Origin: Micrasema longulum
Lineage: Eukaryota; Arthropoda; Insecta; Trichoptera; Brachycentridae
Direction: 5' to 3'
Assembly (NCBI GenBank): GCA_022494885.1
Contig: JAGVSM010004256.1
Location: 1 to 64,000 of the forward strand
DNA: 64,000 bases
The notes beneath the pieces were generated by a model. That model was not told the DNA's origin and made no database searches. It worked only from the letters and a program-made list of their open reading frames with translations. A program made the translations under genes and the position numbers. Positions 9,995-21,367 of the stretch are shown here, piece after piece; position 1 is the first letter of the stretch; the number at the start of each line of letters is the position of its first letter.

Positions 9995-11220
9995 GGTTTT
10001 ATACAAATACTTATTCTCATTTAGGAAATTAATAAATACTTGCATATAAACAACCATAGCACGATTTAAATAATATTACTTCTATTGTGTAACCGTTTCG
10101 CGGTCAAGATTATTAGTATAGATATTACACTTAAAAATCCCTGACATCAGAAATCTAATCGAATAAGACAGTATGTTTGAATTAAATGTGACTATAAGGA
10201 AGATCTTATAGGCAATAATAATCGACAGATTCGCAATCTTTTCCAACTTATTCTGAAAGTTGTGAATGAATGGAAATAAATATTACAATAATTCCAATTA
10301 TTATTATTTCAAAGCCTCTCCATACACACTTCCTTCTTTGCTGTTGCAATTTTGCATTGAAGTTAAGTAGATCATAAAACGCATTCAATATAAGGCTTTT
10401 CTTTCTTCGTTTTAACCTTAACGAAAAACCTTCAAGCCATAAATATAATCATGGTGTTATAAGATCTGCGTAAGTGTTATGGTCATGAAAAACACATGAA
10501 TTATTTATTGTACAATATTATTTACCTAGTACCTAATTGTGTAAATGCTTGTTTTGTAGATTTAAGTACCTACCATTAAATCAATATTTTTTAGGTTCAT
10601 CTGGGTCTTTATCATAAATAATGCGATTGATATTTCTAATTAACTTGTACGAGAACTGATATTTTGTTTTAAGTTGGAATAACAATTTATTTTTTCTTGT
10701 AACGAAGAAGACGAACCATACTTTTAAAGTTCTTAAACGTACAATGTTTTTATTGTTTATGCGGTAAGATATATTATTAAAATTAATATCTGTACCTAAG
10801 AGGATAAAACACGGGTATCCACTTTTTGCATTTTAGATGTTAAAAATGCAGAAATTATCTCAATAAGCTATTGAATGCGTGAATAAAACAACAAAGTCCG
10901 CTTTCGTCATAGAAATGCTTTTTTAATTTAAAATTAAAATTTGAAGTATACTTTGTTTGAATGCAAACAAACATCAGTTTGTAGTCCAAGATACTCTATT
11001 TTTATATGTACTGTTATTATCGAAATAATGATTATTTTACGTTAAAAGTTCTCTGTAGATGGAATTTATCTTATTTGGTTAAAAAGTTATCATGCTTTGG
11101 AAATCGCATAATCACAAAATTTTGCTTCCTAAACATTTCGTTTATATTAATCAATTTAGTCTACACAATATTTTCTCTTTAAAGTGCCTAGTAATTAAAT
11201 GGAAAAAAATATTTGGTACA
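9995..11220. other. Stretch without recognised features
   Basis: No frame over about 60 codons with coding character, no element ends, no tRNA-like boxes seen. Confidence 0.4.
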
Positions 11221-11222
11221 TA

Positions 11223-11543
11223 CAGTAGAACTCCGTTTATTCGAACTCCAGCTATCCGGATTGCCAAATATCCTCGTTAGGAAATTAAACCACGAAATAA
11301 GGAACTCGCTGCTCGTAAACGAATTTCTTCGTCAAAGCAATTAACTTTGCTAGACATGTTTAGACAAGTTTTTAATGTGATTCTAATTTGCTGTATTACA
11401 AAGGCCATAAAAAATCGATCTTAGAGTATATTTTGCGTTTTCTTTCAAAGTATGCCTTAATTACATTTTAATCTAATAATCCGGATTTTAAATTTTAAAT
11501 AAAGTCTGGCATTCATTTACCCGAATTATTTAAAGTTTTACTG
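11223..11543. mobile_element. pogo/Tigger-like MITE
   Basis: Starts CAGTAGAACTCCGTTTATTC and ends with the complement of CAGTAAAACTTTAAATAATT, with TA on both sides (11221-11222, 11544-11545). CAGTRGAACCTCG..TTCGAAC ends and TA duplication are typical of the pogo/Tigger branch of Tc1-mariner. At 321 bp it has no transposase; the + strand frame around 11320-11460 is broken. Confidence 0.7.
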
Positions 11544-11545
11544 TA

Positions 11546-12001
11546 GTAGTAAATATTTATAGCAAGTTTTTTCACAAAAAAACTATTTTTAAAAAAATGC
11601 ACAATCAACATATATTTTACAAAAAAAAAACATTTTTGTATCTCGACAGTATTTTGAAAAGCTATGCACAACTCATTGTAGACATGAAATTGACAAAAAC
11701 TCATTTGGTTAATTTCACTTATTTTATAATGTATGGTGGTTCTTAGTTACAGGTCTAAACTAGCTAAGAATTTCTTGTGCCAGGACTTTTATGTCACATT
11801 CTATTATTTTATTATTATTAAAAAAAATAAAATTAATACTTGTAATAAAAAAATAAATTTAAAAATATGTACTATAAAAATTATACAACGAACTCCCTCT
11901 ACGAGCAACTTGCTCCATTACAGAGGTAGAAACAGTTGATGTAAAACATTTAAGTTTGTAAGTGAAAGTTCTTGATGGAAGTTCATTGTAATTTATTATA
12001 G
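11546..12001. other. Stretch without recognised features
   Basis: Short overlapping frames only; homopolymer A/T runs. Nothing supportable. Confidence 0.35.
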
Positions 12002-12169
12002 AAATAAAAGACGAGTGATACTTTAATCCACAAATTTGAAATATCCAGTGACCGGGAAATTTGTATAAATACATTGAACTCCTTAATAAAGATACCAGTC
12101 TCGAAGATGTCGGGAAAGCGATGAAACCAATCACTGGATATTCATTAAAGTATCACTCGTCTTTTATTT
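12002..12169. mobile_element. MITE with perfect 26-bp TIRs
   Basis: 12002-12027 and 12144-12169 are exact reverse complements (inner part GACGAGTGATACTTTAAT). Just inside, ATATCCAGTG and CACTGGATAT also pair, so most of the 168 bp can fold. No obvious target duplication. Superfamily unknown. Confidence 0.8.
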
Positions 12170-12895
12170 ATACAACAAATAACAATTTATGTAAAATTAT
12201 AATATGTACGGACATATGAAAATGTAAAAAAATGTTAAACGGTTTTTATTAAATAAAAAAAATATGAAAAACTTTCGAGAAAATTAAACGATGGAATAAC
12301 TGAACTCTGAAGATATTAAGTATTTAGACAAACATATACATATTAGGTGAATAATTAAACTAGCCAAGAATAGATCATATTACCTACAAATGCCTATTAT
12401 CCCATTAAAAGCAAAAAACAGTATTATGTTTCAAACATTTTTATCAGATAAACATGATTTCGTAAGATTATCTAGCAACTGATGTAATTGTAAATTATTC
12501 TTTAAAATCTCTAATTATGCAGTGGTATATTTATAACACCTGTTCGTCGTGTCGTTCAAAATATAATTTTGTTTATTGTTCATTAGTTGTGTTTTTCTTT
12601 AGCTGATAAATCACATTTATATTCGGTATTAAGATATAAAACGGTGATTTTTAATTATCATCTAATATTAAATAATTGAATGACTGTACATACTTGATGA
12701 TTAATTATAAATATAAATTATTTTTTATGATTCATACAATTAAATGTACAATTCTGTTATCAAAATCGTTTACAATTTGATAATTTCAAAGTTACTGGGT
12801 ATTTTCATTACATGACTTATTATATTCTTGATATTTAACATGTGATTCACCAATGTCATTTATATAAAAGGTAAAATAAACACTACATATGAATG

Positions 12896-13039
12896 TTAGT
12901 CTCGCGGTGCAGTGGTGAGCGCGTCTGGTTACATTGAATTCGATTTTCAACTTTTTATCCCTTCATTTGTCACTATGATAATTCACAGTCTATGGACTGT
13001 CACCTGAGTGCTTAGCGACTTATTTGGTATTGTAACTGC
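12896..13039 (+). mobile_element. Degenerate tRNA-like SINE head
   Basis: GTCTCGCGGTGCAGTGGTG looks like a tRNA 5' half with an A box (TGCAGTGGTGAGCGC); a decayed B box (ATTCGATTTTC) follows at the right distance. A hairpin CAGTC-TATG-GACTG lies downstream. It abuts a family 2 SINE in the opposite orientation. Confidence 0.45.
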
Positions 13040-13222
13040 TTTTAAAAATAAATATTTGCGTTCTTATGACTCACCGAAATATTTCAATCTCGAGACCATT
13101 TTATTTTAGTCCTGAATAACCGTGTTAGAAAATAAGAAAAAAGTTGTAGTAGGGCAGAATTCGAACCTCAGACCTCTTGCTCCAGAGTTCGCGACACTAC
13201 CCGCGGGACTACAACCCGTTTA
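13040..13222 (-). mobile_element. tRNA-derived SINE (family 2)
   Basis: The - strand head reads GGGTTGTAGTCCCGCGGG, TAGTGTCGCGAACTCTGGAG, then a B box (GAGGTTCGAATTC). The body ends at AGAACGCAAATATT. One of the better preserved family members here. Confidence 0.75.
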
Positions 13223-13613
13223 TTTATATTATTAATTAAACAAATCACCGGTAAGTCGTAGCGAAGTGAAATTTAGAACCAACATTTAAAATACAATTTT
13301 TAAATCGTCCATGCTGTTACAAGCCAATTTTGTCTCGGACTTAGGTATAAAATATAAGCTAGTATCTGTAAATCGTAGCGGCATGAAATTCTATTCTATT
13401 CTAACGTGTAATTAAATATCATGGCATCAAATATTAAAATAAAAGGGCAACTTTTTTTAATAACCAATTAAAATTGAGTTATTTAACTATTGTGTGCCAG
13501 TACTCTTATATAGGAGTAAATCCTGGCACCTTAGCAAAACTTAAAACACCAAACGTCTAATTTTTTAGAGAAAGTGCTTAAGGATAATGATTTCATAATT
13601 AACATTGAAGTCT

Positions 13614-13890
13614 GAGAACGGGTGCTTCGGGAGCGTGTTGAGGTAGCGGCGGTGGACCTGGCTTGGACGCGTGCTGCGGATGCCCCAGGAGAGCCGTGAC
13701 TCAAGTTGCCTATTCTTCACACCTGCGGGCTTCCGCTGTTCCGGAAGGCCGTCGATGACGATCTTTCGGCTTCATTCAACGGAAGTAAAGAACGCGAGAT
13801 TGACGTGGGAGGTGGCAAGACTGCTGGCCAGTGATAAGGTCTGCTGAAGGCGTCTGATGTTCACATGCTCCACTTAGGAGTGGAAATGAA
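13614..13890 (+). pseudogene. Probable LINE ORF2 C-terminal scrap, G+C-rich
   Basis: Markedly richer in G+C than its surroundings. The + strand frames include CSGRPSMTIF and ARLTWEVARLLASDKV, resembling the GRPxxxW...LAxDRxxWR end of endonuclease-RT LINEs. The block ends near a short (AAG)n run. The match is weak and frames are broken; it could instead be a piece of a host exon. Confidence 0.4.
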
Positions 13891-13904
13891 AAAATAAGAA
13901 GAAT

Positions 13905-14400
13905 AATAATATTTATTTATTTATTTTATTTATTTATTTTATTTTATTTAAACGCCTTTTAGGCTTTTACATGTTTTACATACATATATACAAATAAAGA
14001 GAGACATGTATTTTACAAAGAAGTAGCAAAAAATATATAAATGATTTTTAGAAGAAAAAGAAAAATATCAAAAATATCATCTTTGCATATTAGTATAAAA
14101 GTGGAAAGAACAGAAGTGCATTTTTAAATATGAAGACAGAAATGCATTTTACACAAAGAAAGGAGCAAAAATAAAAATGAATTAAGAATAGAAAGAAAAA
14201 TAAAATTTTTAAAAAAATTAAAAAAATTATTACATATTAGTTGAAAATATATGAGGATACATAATAATACATACATGTATTGCAGTGGAGAACAGGAGTA
14301 CATTTTTGCGTATAAGTTGTATTAAAATAATCTTAAAATTAGAAGAAGTTAGAAAAATATTTATTTAGAATACATATATAAGTCAATAAACGAATATAAT
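13905..14400 (-). mobile_element. Probable LINE 3' UTR and tail
   Basis: The (ATTT)n run at 13905-13950 followed by AAACGCCTTTTAGGC reads on the - strand as a GCCTAAAAGGC stem then an (AAAT)n tail, the usual end of insect LINEs. Upstream (13960-14400) is A-rich with GACATGTATTTTAC / GAAATGCATTTTAC internal repeats and no coding part. Confidence 0.45.
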
Positions 14401-14424
14401 TCGATCCTAAACATTCTAGTTCAT

Positions 14425-14950
14425 CATCATCAGTGGCGCTACAGCCCGTTGTGGGCCCTGGGCTCCTCCAGAATTTGTCTCCATTCGTCCCTGAACCCTG
14501 CGGTTCTTCTCCAGTTCGTCAGGCCAATTGCTCTAATGTTACTTTCCACATTATCTAGTCATCTTAATTTTGGTCTGCCTCTGCTTCGTCTGCCTTCCGG
14601 AGTGGTATAAAGAATCTTTTTTGGGGTACTGTTATCATTCATTCTGTGCACATGGCCCAAAAATTGTAATTTTGATGAATTGTGCGATGTTGGGTTCGCC
14701 ATACAGTACCTCTAATTTGTGATTAAACCGTCTTCTCCACACTCCGTTATGGTTGACAGCACCAAATATCTTCCTTAATATTTTTCTTTCAAATACCAAT
14801 ACAATATTTTCATTTCTTTTGGTCATAACCCAGCATTTGGCACCATATACAATGACCGATCTGAGGAGAGTTTTGTAAATAATGGTCTTTGTTTTTCTAG
14901 CGGGCAATTTGGATGATGGATGTTGAAACAAGCCATAATAACATCTGTTT
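14425..14950 (-). pseudogene. LINE ORF2 C-terminal region (family L6)
   Basis: The - strand frame 14931-14635 reads KTLLRSVIVYGAKCWVMTKR, FERKILRKIFGAVNHNGVWR, LEVLYGEPNIAQFIKI, a well-known end of insect endonuclease-RT LINEs (..SVxTYGxExWxxT...RKIxRxIFGPV). After a frame break, lower coordinates match GRPKLRW..LTNWR..WRQILEEP-type sequence and a GATGATGATGAAC tail near 14425. RT core and endonuclease absent. Confidence 0.8.
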
Positions 14951-15754
14951 GCTGCCCATAGCCGTGCTCTTGTAAAAATTATTGTTAGGTAATTTGAAAA
15001 ATTGATTGTGAATTTGGTAAACTAAAAAAAGACTAGTCTTTATAAACTGTTTTGGGAAAGGGTAGGCGCTTTTATTTTATGTAATTTGAGCATGGATCCG
15101 GGTCAATATAAAAATATGCATAAATTATTTTGACTAAATATTTAATTCAGCAACTTCGTGTAACATGTAATGGAGGGCACATGTGCAGAATTCCCTAATA
15201 AACCAGTTAACCTTACTGACTACTTGGCTCGCTTTATAAATATATCGATGTATTTGGTGTCATTTTCGACCTTCAAATAATATACCTAAAATATGCGGTA
15301 TGGTAATTTGGGACCTTAATTATTGCCCTCCGGGGTTAACAAGTAATTATTTTATATTATTCATTCATTTACAAGACTTAATCAAATTGCATGCCAAATA
15401 ACTTGATTTGAGATGCCGTTTTGTTATTTCTTTTCTTTGTGTTGAGATTTTGTTTCGGAAGAATTCGTACGTATAATTCTTGTTTTTTATCATTATTTGG
15501 AGTTAATATTACATTTCATGATTGATGTTTTTGGTAACAAAAATTCATTTCCCATTTGTTGTATATGAGAAAAATACTAGGAGTAGTCATCAAGTTGTAA
15601 ACACTGGTCCAGAAATCTGACTTATAAAACTGTATTCTTCATCCGCCTAGACGTGGGACAAAATTAATTGTAAATTAATTAATTTTAATTTACTAAATAA
15701 TCCTTAACTGCGTAACAAATACTTTTCAGATTTTTTTAAATTATTCAATACTTC
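14951..15754. other. Stretch without recognised features
   Basis: No element ends or coding frames seen. Confidence 0.35.
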
Positions 15755-16340
15755 AAGAGGAAACGCGGTCTCGATTTTAGAACCGCGGGAACTAGAACCC
15801 GCGAAAAACCCTTAAAAGCGCCCAGTTACATCTGGCCGCGATTATGAACGGCTATCTTCATCGGTATACAGTGTGACAGTGTATATCTGTATGAAAAGTC
15901 AAAGTATCTTAGTCGATAACCGGAAATTAAACATGTTTAGAAAAAAAAATTGGACACATATATTTTTCATACAGAAAACTTAATTTTACTTTGTAGATGA
16001 AATTTTAGATGAATTTTAACTGCCCATCAGAATACGTACCCTGCTGTCTTCGAACGTACGGTATATAAATATGATAAATTTTTAATCTGAATTTTTTTTT
16101 TGAAAACGAGAAAGGTGACGACACAAAAAATTACATTATGTTTCACTTTCTAAAAAAATCTGCAAAATCGGTTCAGTTTTGAGGTGCAGAAAACGGGACA
16201 ATAAAACGTCGATTTTGTCGATTTTAGTTTGACATAATCAGTCAGACGTGCAGATGTCTTTTACGCACAGTATCCGAGTAGCATTTGCGAGAGAGTGACA
16301 GAAAAACAATGTTCAAATACTTTTTCGTCGAAATTGTCTG
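15755..16340. repeat. Dispersed repeat E, copy 1 (composite)
   Basis: Shares with 26150-26540 the segments AACCCTTRAARGCRCC and AGTATCSGAGWRGCATTTGC, then GAGAGTKACAGAAAAACAAT. In the middle (15830-16050) it carries a relative of the GGGCC foldback family (CGATTATGAACGGCTATCTT, CGATAACCGGAAATTAAACA). Confidence 0.5.
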
Positions 16341-17051
16341 GTACATCATATCCTCTTAAATTAACATACTCGCAACCTGTATAGTTTATATTTACATATG
16401 TGTGTATAGGTATCTATAATATAGCGTGTATGTCGTATGTACCTAATAGTATTGTCCATGCGGATTTTTCTTAGTTTAATTTCAATACATAAGGATAAGG
16501 AAATCGTTTGACTGTAGTGAAAATTCCATCAATTTATTTTACATCAATAATTTAAAACAGCGTATGTACGTAATTGACTTGTATGCAATTGATTTAAACA
16601 AGTTTATTTATAAAGTCTTGATTAGCTGACATTAAGAATTTTATACTAAATAAGCCAACATGGTCATTTTCGAACTGCGGACAGCGGAAACGATATAAAT
16701 TGTAATTATTATTCCACATAATTGTGAATATCGCATATTTTGTTATTCGATCGGTGCTCATTTGATACAAAATATTAAAAATACACGAAAAATATTCCGG
16801 AAAGTCGTAATGAATAGATAAAATATTCGTATCGGGACGAATACAAAATTTTACCTGCAATTTTGATAATATTAATCTCATAAAATAGCAATAAAATAAA
16901 TTATCGACTAATAATAATAAAGCTTAGTGTTCTCAGTGACGCATATCGCTGATTTTATTATTATATAAAAAAAATTCTCGCATATATTTTATAATTAAAA
17001 TCAAATACATATGTCGTTTTAATTTATTGGCAAGTTGAAACAAATGGCTAT
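16341..17051. other. Stretch without recognised features
   Basis: Contains a 95-codon - strand frame (16594-16881) with no motif. Nothing firm. Confidence 0.35.
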
Positions 17052-17633
17052 TTGGCCATGAAGAAGTTCAGTGCCACGGGAAATTGGATTTGAAAAATGT
17101 TTTCTTACGTGCGGTAAAAATTAGAGCATTTAATTCGTCGTGATCATAGAACAACGTCGGATTTGCAAAAAATACGACTTTAACTTTCTTTTATTAAAAA
17201 AAAATTCGTATGAAGGCGTTATATTCTAGGTTTGAAAAAATATAGATATATAACTAAACCAACTATCAAATGAAGCAATTTAAACTTATCAAGTTGTGAT
17301 ATAAAGGATCAAAAAAAATTCCGCTCTCATGTAAAATTAAAAAAAAATCACATGCGTTGTTGTTCTACGATCATGACAAATTGTACGGCGAAGTTTCTTA
17401 AAAATGAATGAAAAAATTTATAAAAATGATTTGAAAAAAATGAAACACTTTGAATGACCACTGAAGAGAGCTTGTGACGTCGCAGGCGGTAAGTAATTTC
17501 AAAATCACAAAACTTTAAAATCATAGCGCTAGTAATACGATACACAAAAAAATATTTTATAAAAATTGGCTTTGTTATTCTATTAATACAAATAAAAAAA
17601 TAAAACAAACAATGATCTTCCTCATTAGCCAGC
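17052..17633 (+). mobile_element. MITE family D, copy 2, with an insertion
   Basis: Left end CCATGAAGAAGTTCAGTGCC, right end the complement of GGCTAATGAGGAAG. The body matches 42325-42747 but is interrupted at about 17140-17380. Confidence 0.65.
17140..17380. mobile_element. Small foldback nested in MITE D
   Basis: GTGATCATAGAACAACG on the left pairs with CGTTGTTGTTCTACGATCATG on the right. The sequence between has no counterpart in the other D copies. Roughly 240 bp; no target duplication resolved. Confidence 0.5.
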
Positions 17634-17696
17634 CAAGCAATTAGAAAAAGTACAAAAAATAAATATTTTTATAAACAGTTTATTTTTTCGAAATCG

Positions 17697-18000
17697 TGAA
17701 TAATAGGGAAATATAACTTATTTTTTTACACATTTTTAAAGTAATAAAGGTCTATGAAATACTGTCCAGTAAAACATTTTTTTTGTTAATCATTAGTAGC
17801 ATAAAAAATACTTTTAAATTTGTAATTTTCAATTCCCGCAAAAACGGTCACGCCCCTATACGTCACGATTCTTGTTTATTTGTTCTTGCCATTGAAATTT
17901 GAGTAGAACAATTTCATGAATCACGTCACAACAACCAAGGCCAAACACGTCCCGTTTTTAACTAACATATTTTTTACATTTATGTAAAAAAACATTTCTC
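17697..18000 (+). repeat. Dispersed repeat F, copy 1
   Basis: Reads AATAGGGAAATATA, AGGTCTATGAAATACTGTCC, CACGCCCCTATACGTCACGA. It is the reverse complement of 20515-20845. No frame, ends not resolved. Confidence 0.6.
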
Positions 18001-18734
18001 TACAATATCCATATTGATTTTGAGAATACAATGAATTATTTTAAATCCATTTCATATATTTTTATCGATAATCGTAGTATGGGAAATTTCCCTATGAGGT
18101 TCAGAAACACGTATTATTTCATGTTCTGTAAATACAATTGTAAGAATAAAATGTTCGTATATGTTGTATCGGTAACATGATAATCTAGTTGAGTATTTCT
18201 CTGGACAGGGCACAGTTAAGATTAATGACATAGCCGTTGCTATCTATAAAGCATAATAAAATATTTTCAATTAATCAATAGCCATTGATTCTTCATTATT
18301 TACGATAAGACCACGTGCTTCACAGGTGGACATGATGGAATATAATAATTTCCACTCCGTCAAAGATAAACTTTCTCCATTACAGAACCGACTCGAGTTT
18401 TGGTAACGTGCGCTAAAAGTTATTTTTAGGAGTTTTTGCGCAAAATTAAAGGCGTTAAGTGTTATCGATCTTCTCAGTGGGACGCTGCGTTGGCGTAAGT
18501 TTGGGAATATGGATCGAATGGACGCCGAAATTTCAGCTAAAAAGATTTACACCTCAAATTTTGGTCAATTTAACATATTTAATTCTTATTTTGTGATTAT
18601 TAGTATTTACATGTAATTGATGAAAGACGTTTAGTCTTATAATTATATGTTATGAATTGTATATATATTGCGATATATTTTACAGTTTGTGAACTGAAAT
18701 TACATGTAATTAATGTACATAAATTTATTGAAGT
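18001..18734. other. Stretch without recognised features
   Basis: A short G+C-richer segment at 18460-18530 (GGGACGCTGCGTTGG..ATGGACGCC) stands out but I cannot assign it; it may be an eroded LINE or exon piece. Confidence 0.3.
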
Positions 18735-19118
18735 TAATATTATAAACCGCCTTAAAGCATTTGAAATGTGGAGCCACCGTAAAATGTTAAAAATATCTTG
18801 GACTGATATGAGAACCAACAATGAAGTATTACGTAGAGCCAATACTAATAAAGAGCTATTCACCACTGTTAAGCTCCGTAAGATTTCATATTTTGGCCAT
18901 GTGCTGAGAGGTAATAAATTTGCCATACTTTAGCTTGTTATGAAGGGGAAGATCGAGAGGCTTAAAGAAGTCGGAAGAAAACAGCTTTCCTGGCTTCGAA
19001 ACATCCGTGCATGGACTAGGATTAGAACTGTGGATTAGAACTCAGGATGGGAAGCTTTCTCCCAAGTGATCGTCAAAATCGGGAGTACCCTACAAGACAC
19101 GCGAAGAAGAAGAAGATA
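18735..19118 (+). pseudogene. LINE family L5, C-terminal part and tail
   Basis: The + strand reads NRLKAFEMWSHRKMLKISWT, NNEVLRRANTNKELF, LRKISYFGHVLRGNK, a stop, then KGKIE..VGRKQLSWLRNIRA and a tail of (AAG)n. The order RLKAFEMWxxRRMLxISWT / YFGHVLR / WLRNIR is the classic end of this LINE type. It has at least two stops and a shift near 19040. Confidence 0.8.
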
Positions 19119-19119
19119 A

Positions 19120-19463
19120 ATTCACAAAAAGAGTAAGACAGTGAAATATATAGCACGATGAAATTTAGCATATTCTTAAGAGTAGCGAAGTAAAATTTTG
19201 CAATTATTGAGGTGCATTAGATGTAAATATGTATATGTTTGTGTGTATGTGCATGTATTTGTATATGTATGATTATGAAGTGCTCCGACTTTACACGGAT
19301 TTTCTACTGAGTTGGATTGAGTTCAAAGGTATGGGTCATTCGGTGTTGCGTCACTATATATTATGTATTATGTTGTTATTAAATAAAAATCATCAATCCC
19401 CTTTCTGCACTCAGTGGTGCATAGAGCACTTCATCTGTAAACCAAATGAATTGTATTTCAATC
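19120..19463. other. Stretch without recognised features
   Basis: The 86-codon frame here begins in a TATG/TGTA microsatellite and lacks any motif; I do not call it a gene. Confidence 0.35.
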
Positions 19464-19658
19464 TAAATTTGGTAACGTATCCAAAATAAAACAAGTTTAT
19501 TGTATTATAATTCTACTTTATTTTTATAAAATGTACAAAGGGTATATTGTGACGCGTTTCGTCTTGTTAGGACATTTTCAAACAAACTAAAACTCGGAGA
19601 GTATGAGTTTAGTTTTAGTTGGATTGGATGTTTTGTTTTGGATACATTACCAAATTTA
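19464..19658. mobile_element. Foldback element (~195 bp)
   Basis: TAAATTTGGTAACGTATCC plus AAAATAAAACA at the left pairs with TGTTTTGTTTTGG plus ATACATTACCAAATTTA at the right. In the middle is GACGCGTTTCGTCTTGTTAG, similar in layout to the ACCGGTTTC motif repeats. Confidence 0.6.
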
Positions 19659-19704
19659 ATATGGAATTCTACCAATTATCTGCATACACAATAAATACGT
19701 ATTT

Positions 19705-19935
19705 CAATCATCTGTCACATGAAGGTAAGGTGATCCCACGATTCAAGTGCCAGGCCAGGAACAATGAAATATTGTAGTTTAAACAACCTTTAAACCACTA
19801 CACAGCAAAACGGTCTTATCTCCACTCGATTTCGTCACTCAGGATTTTCACCCGAGAGCTGCAATATAGCCTTAAACAGTCGTCTAGTTCTATTTCACAT
19901 ACAGATCAGAATTATTTATCCGCCTGGCCAAAAAA
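19705..19935 (-). mobile_element. tRNA-derived SINE (family 3), decayed
   Basis: Shares the tail ATCATCTGTCACATGAA and the upstream block CTCCACTCGATTTC, TCAGGATTTTCACC with the copy at 50776-51040. The tRNA-like core is heavily mutated. Confidence 0.5.
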
Positions 19936-20059
19936 AATAATTCGATAAAAAAAATCATGTATAAATGAAATTAACGTATTTAAGCAATTTATAATATGGA
20001 TCTATGTTTTAAGAATAAGTAAATATCATATACGACGAATACTGATTAAAATATAAGAA

Positions 20060-20475
20060 ATGGATCAAGAATAAATAATTGTATTTGCATAATAACTATG
20101 CACAACACTCTTTCCTCTATCGTTCTTGCTTTAACTATAATGTTTTTTATTTTTTATCTATTGATATATTTTACATGCCCCTTAGTTTATTAAAAAAATA
20201 AAACTAAATTAAGACTTATTATTTCTGGCTGCGATACGATCCCACTTACTATTTAATATTGCACACACCTGAACACTTACTCCCACACTAATACATATAA
20301 ACACATATCTACACTTACTCACATGCAAATACATATAAACACATCCTTTTGTTGTAACACAATTTAATAATATGTATAATTTTTATTTAAAAACTTTGCT
20401 GGTCTGTCTTTAAACTGTATTTTGAAAAAAAAAAATCATGGTCGACTGTTTGTTTCTTTAAAATAAATAAATAAT
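20060..20475 (+). mobile_element. LINE family L1, 3' UTR
   Basis: From AACTATGCACAACACTC to GTCGACTGTTTGTTTCTTTA and an (AAAT)n tail, collinear with 27400-28115. One copy of the internal repeat unit (GAACACTTACTC...TTTAAACTGTATTTT) against three there. 5'-truncated; coding part absent. Confidence 0.8.
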
Positions 20476-20514
20476 CGATATGGATATTGTGGAGAAAGGT
20501 TTTCATACATAACT

Positions 20515-20845
20515 TAAAAAAAGTAATTACAAAAAAATATGTCACTAGAAAAATGCGACATGTTTGGCATTGATAGTTGTGACGTCAAGATTCGTGACGA
20601 TGTTCTAAAAAAATATGAACGGTCAGGAACAATGTTAACAATAAACATGAATCGTGACGTATTAGGGGCGTGGCCAATGCAATGACAGTTTTTTCGGGAA
20701 TTAAAAATTACAAATAGGAAAACATTTTTTGTTACTAATGAGACGCATTTTTTTTTCTAGACAGTATTTCATAGACCTTTCTTAATTGAAATGTAAAAAA
20801 AATAAAAATAAATGTGATGTTTCCCTATTGTATAAATCGATCAAA
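20515..20845 (-). repeat. Dispersed repeat F, copy 2
   Basis: Inverse of 17697-18000 (here TCGTGACGTATTAGGGGCGT and GGACAGTATTTCATAG-like segments). The two lie 2.8 kb apart in opposite orientation. Confidence 0.6.
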
Positions 20846-21367
20846 TTTTTTTTATTGAAAGTTTCTAGAGCCGCACCTACAGCCGGTCCTGGCTTCACCT
20901 TTGATTACCTCTTCCTCCCACCTGTGGGAATCTTCGCATATCTCTCTTCAGCAACGGAACCAGTCCCGCGTCTGCCGCCACCGGTTTCATAACGCCCAGC
21001 TAGTTCCGTTACTATAATGGACGTTTCACCACCACAAAAACGCGACCACATTCTGATTTGGAATTTCGCCGCCAGACAAACGAGACTCGGAATTTTACGT
21101 TATTCAAATGACGGTGCTTTGAAAATCTGAATTACACGTCTTAACATCAAAAATCATCAGCTAAGAACTTTACTAATTAATGTAGCTATGATGATTACAA
21201 CGATTTTAATGAGAATGATGATTTATACTTCGAACATACATATTCATACAAAGTATGACGTTTCTAATTATTGATACATTCAATAACTATACGTAGACAC
21301 AATTCTTCTAATATTTGCAGCTCATGGAAGATTGCTTGATCATTAAAAGAGATGTGAAATTATCGTG
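20846..21367. other. G+C-rich island of unknown origin (20860-21130)
   Basis: TTTCTAG at 20861-20867 could be a splice acceptor. After it a + strand frame (part of 20786-20992) reads AAPTAGPGFTFDYLFLPPVG and on to RLPPPVS, then a stop. The base composition is unlike the flanks. It may be a host exon, an eroded transposon frame or neither; I recognise no domain. Confidence 0.3.

Noticed and set aside
13905..13950. (ATTT)n as an independent microsatellite of interest
   Set aside because: Best explained as the A-rich tail of a - strand LINE 3' UTR.
16594..16881. 95-codon - strand frame with several aromatic residues
   Set aside because: No recognisable domain and no second copy; cannot be separated from chance in A+T-rich DNA.
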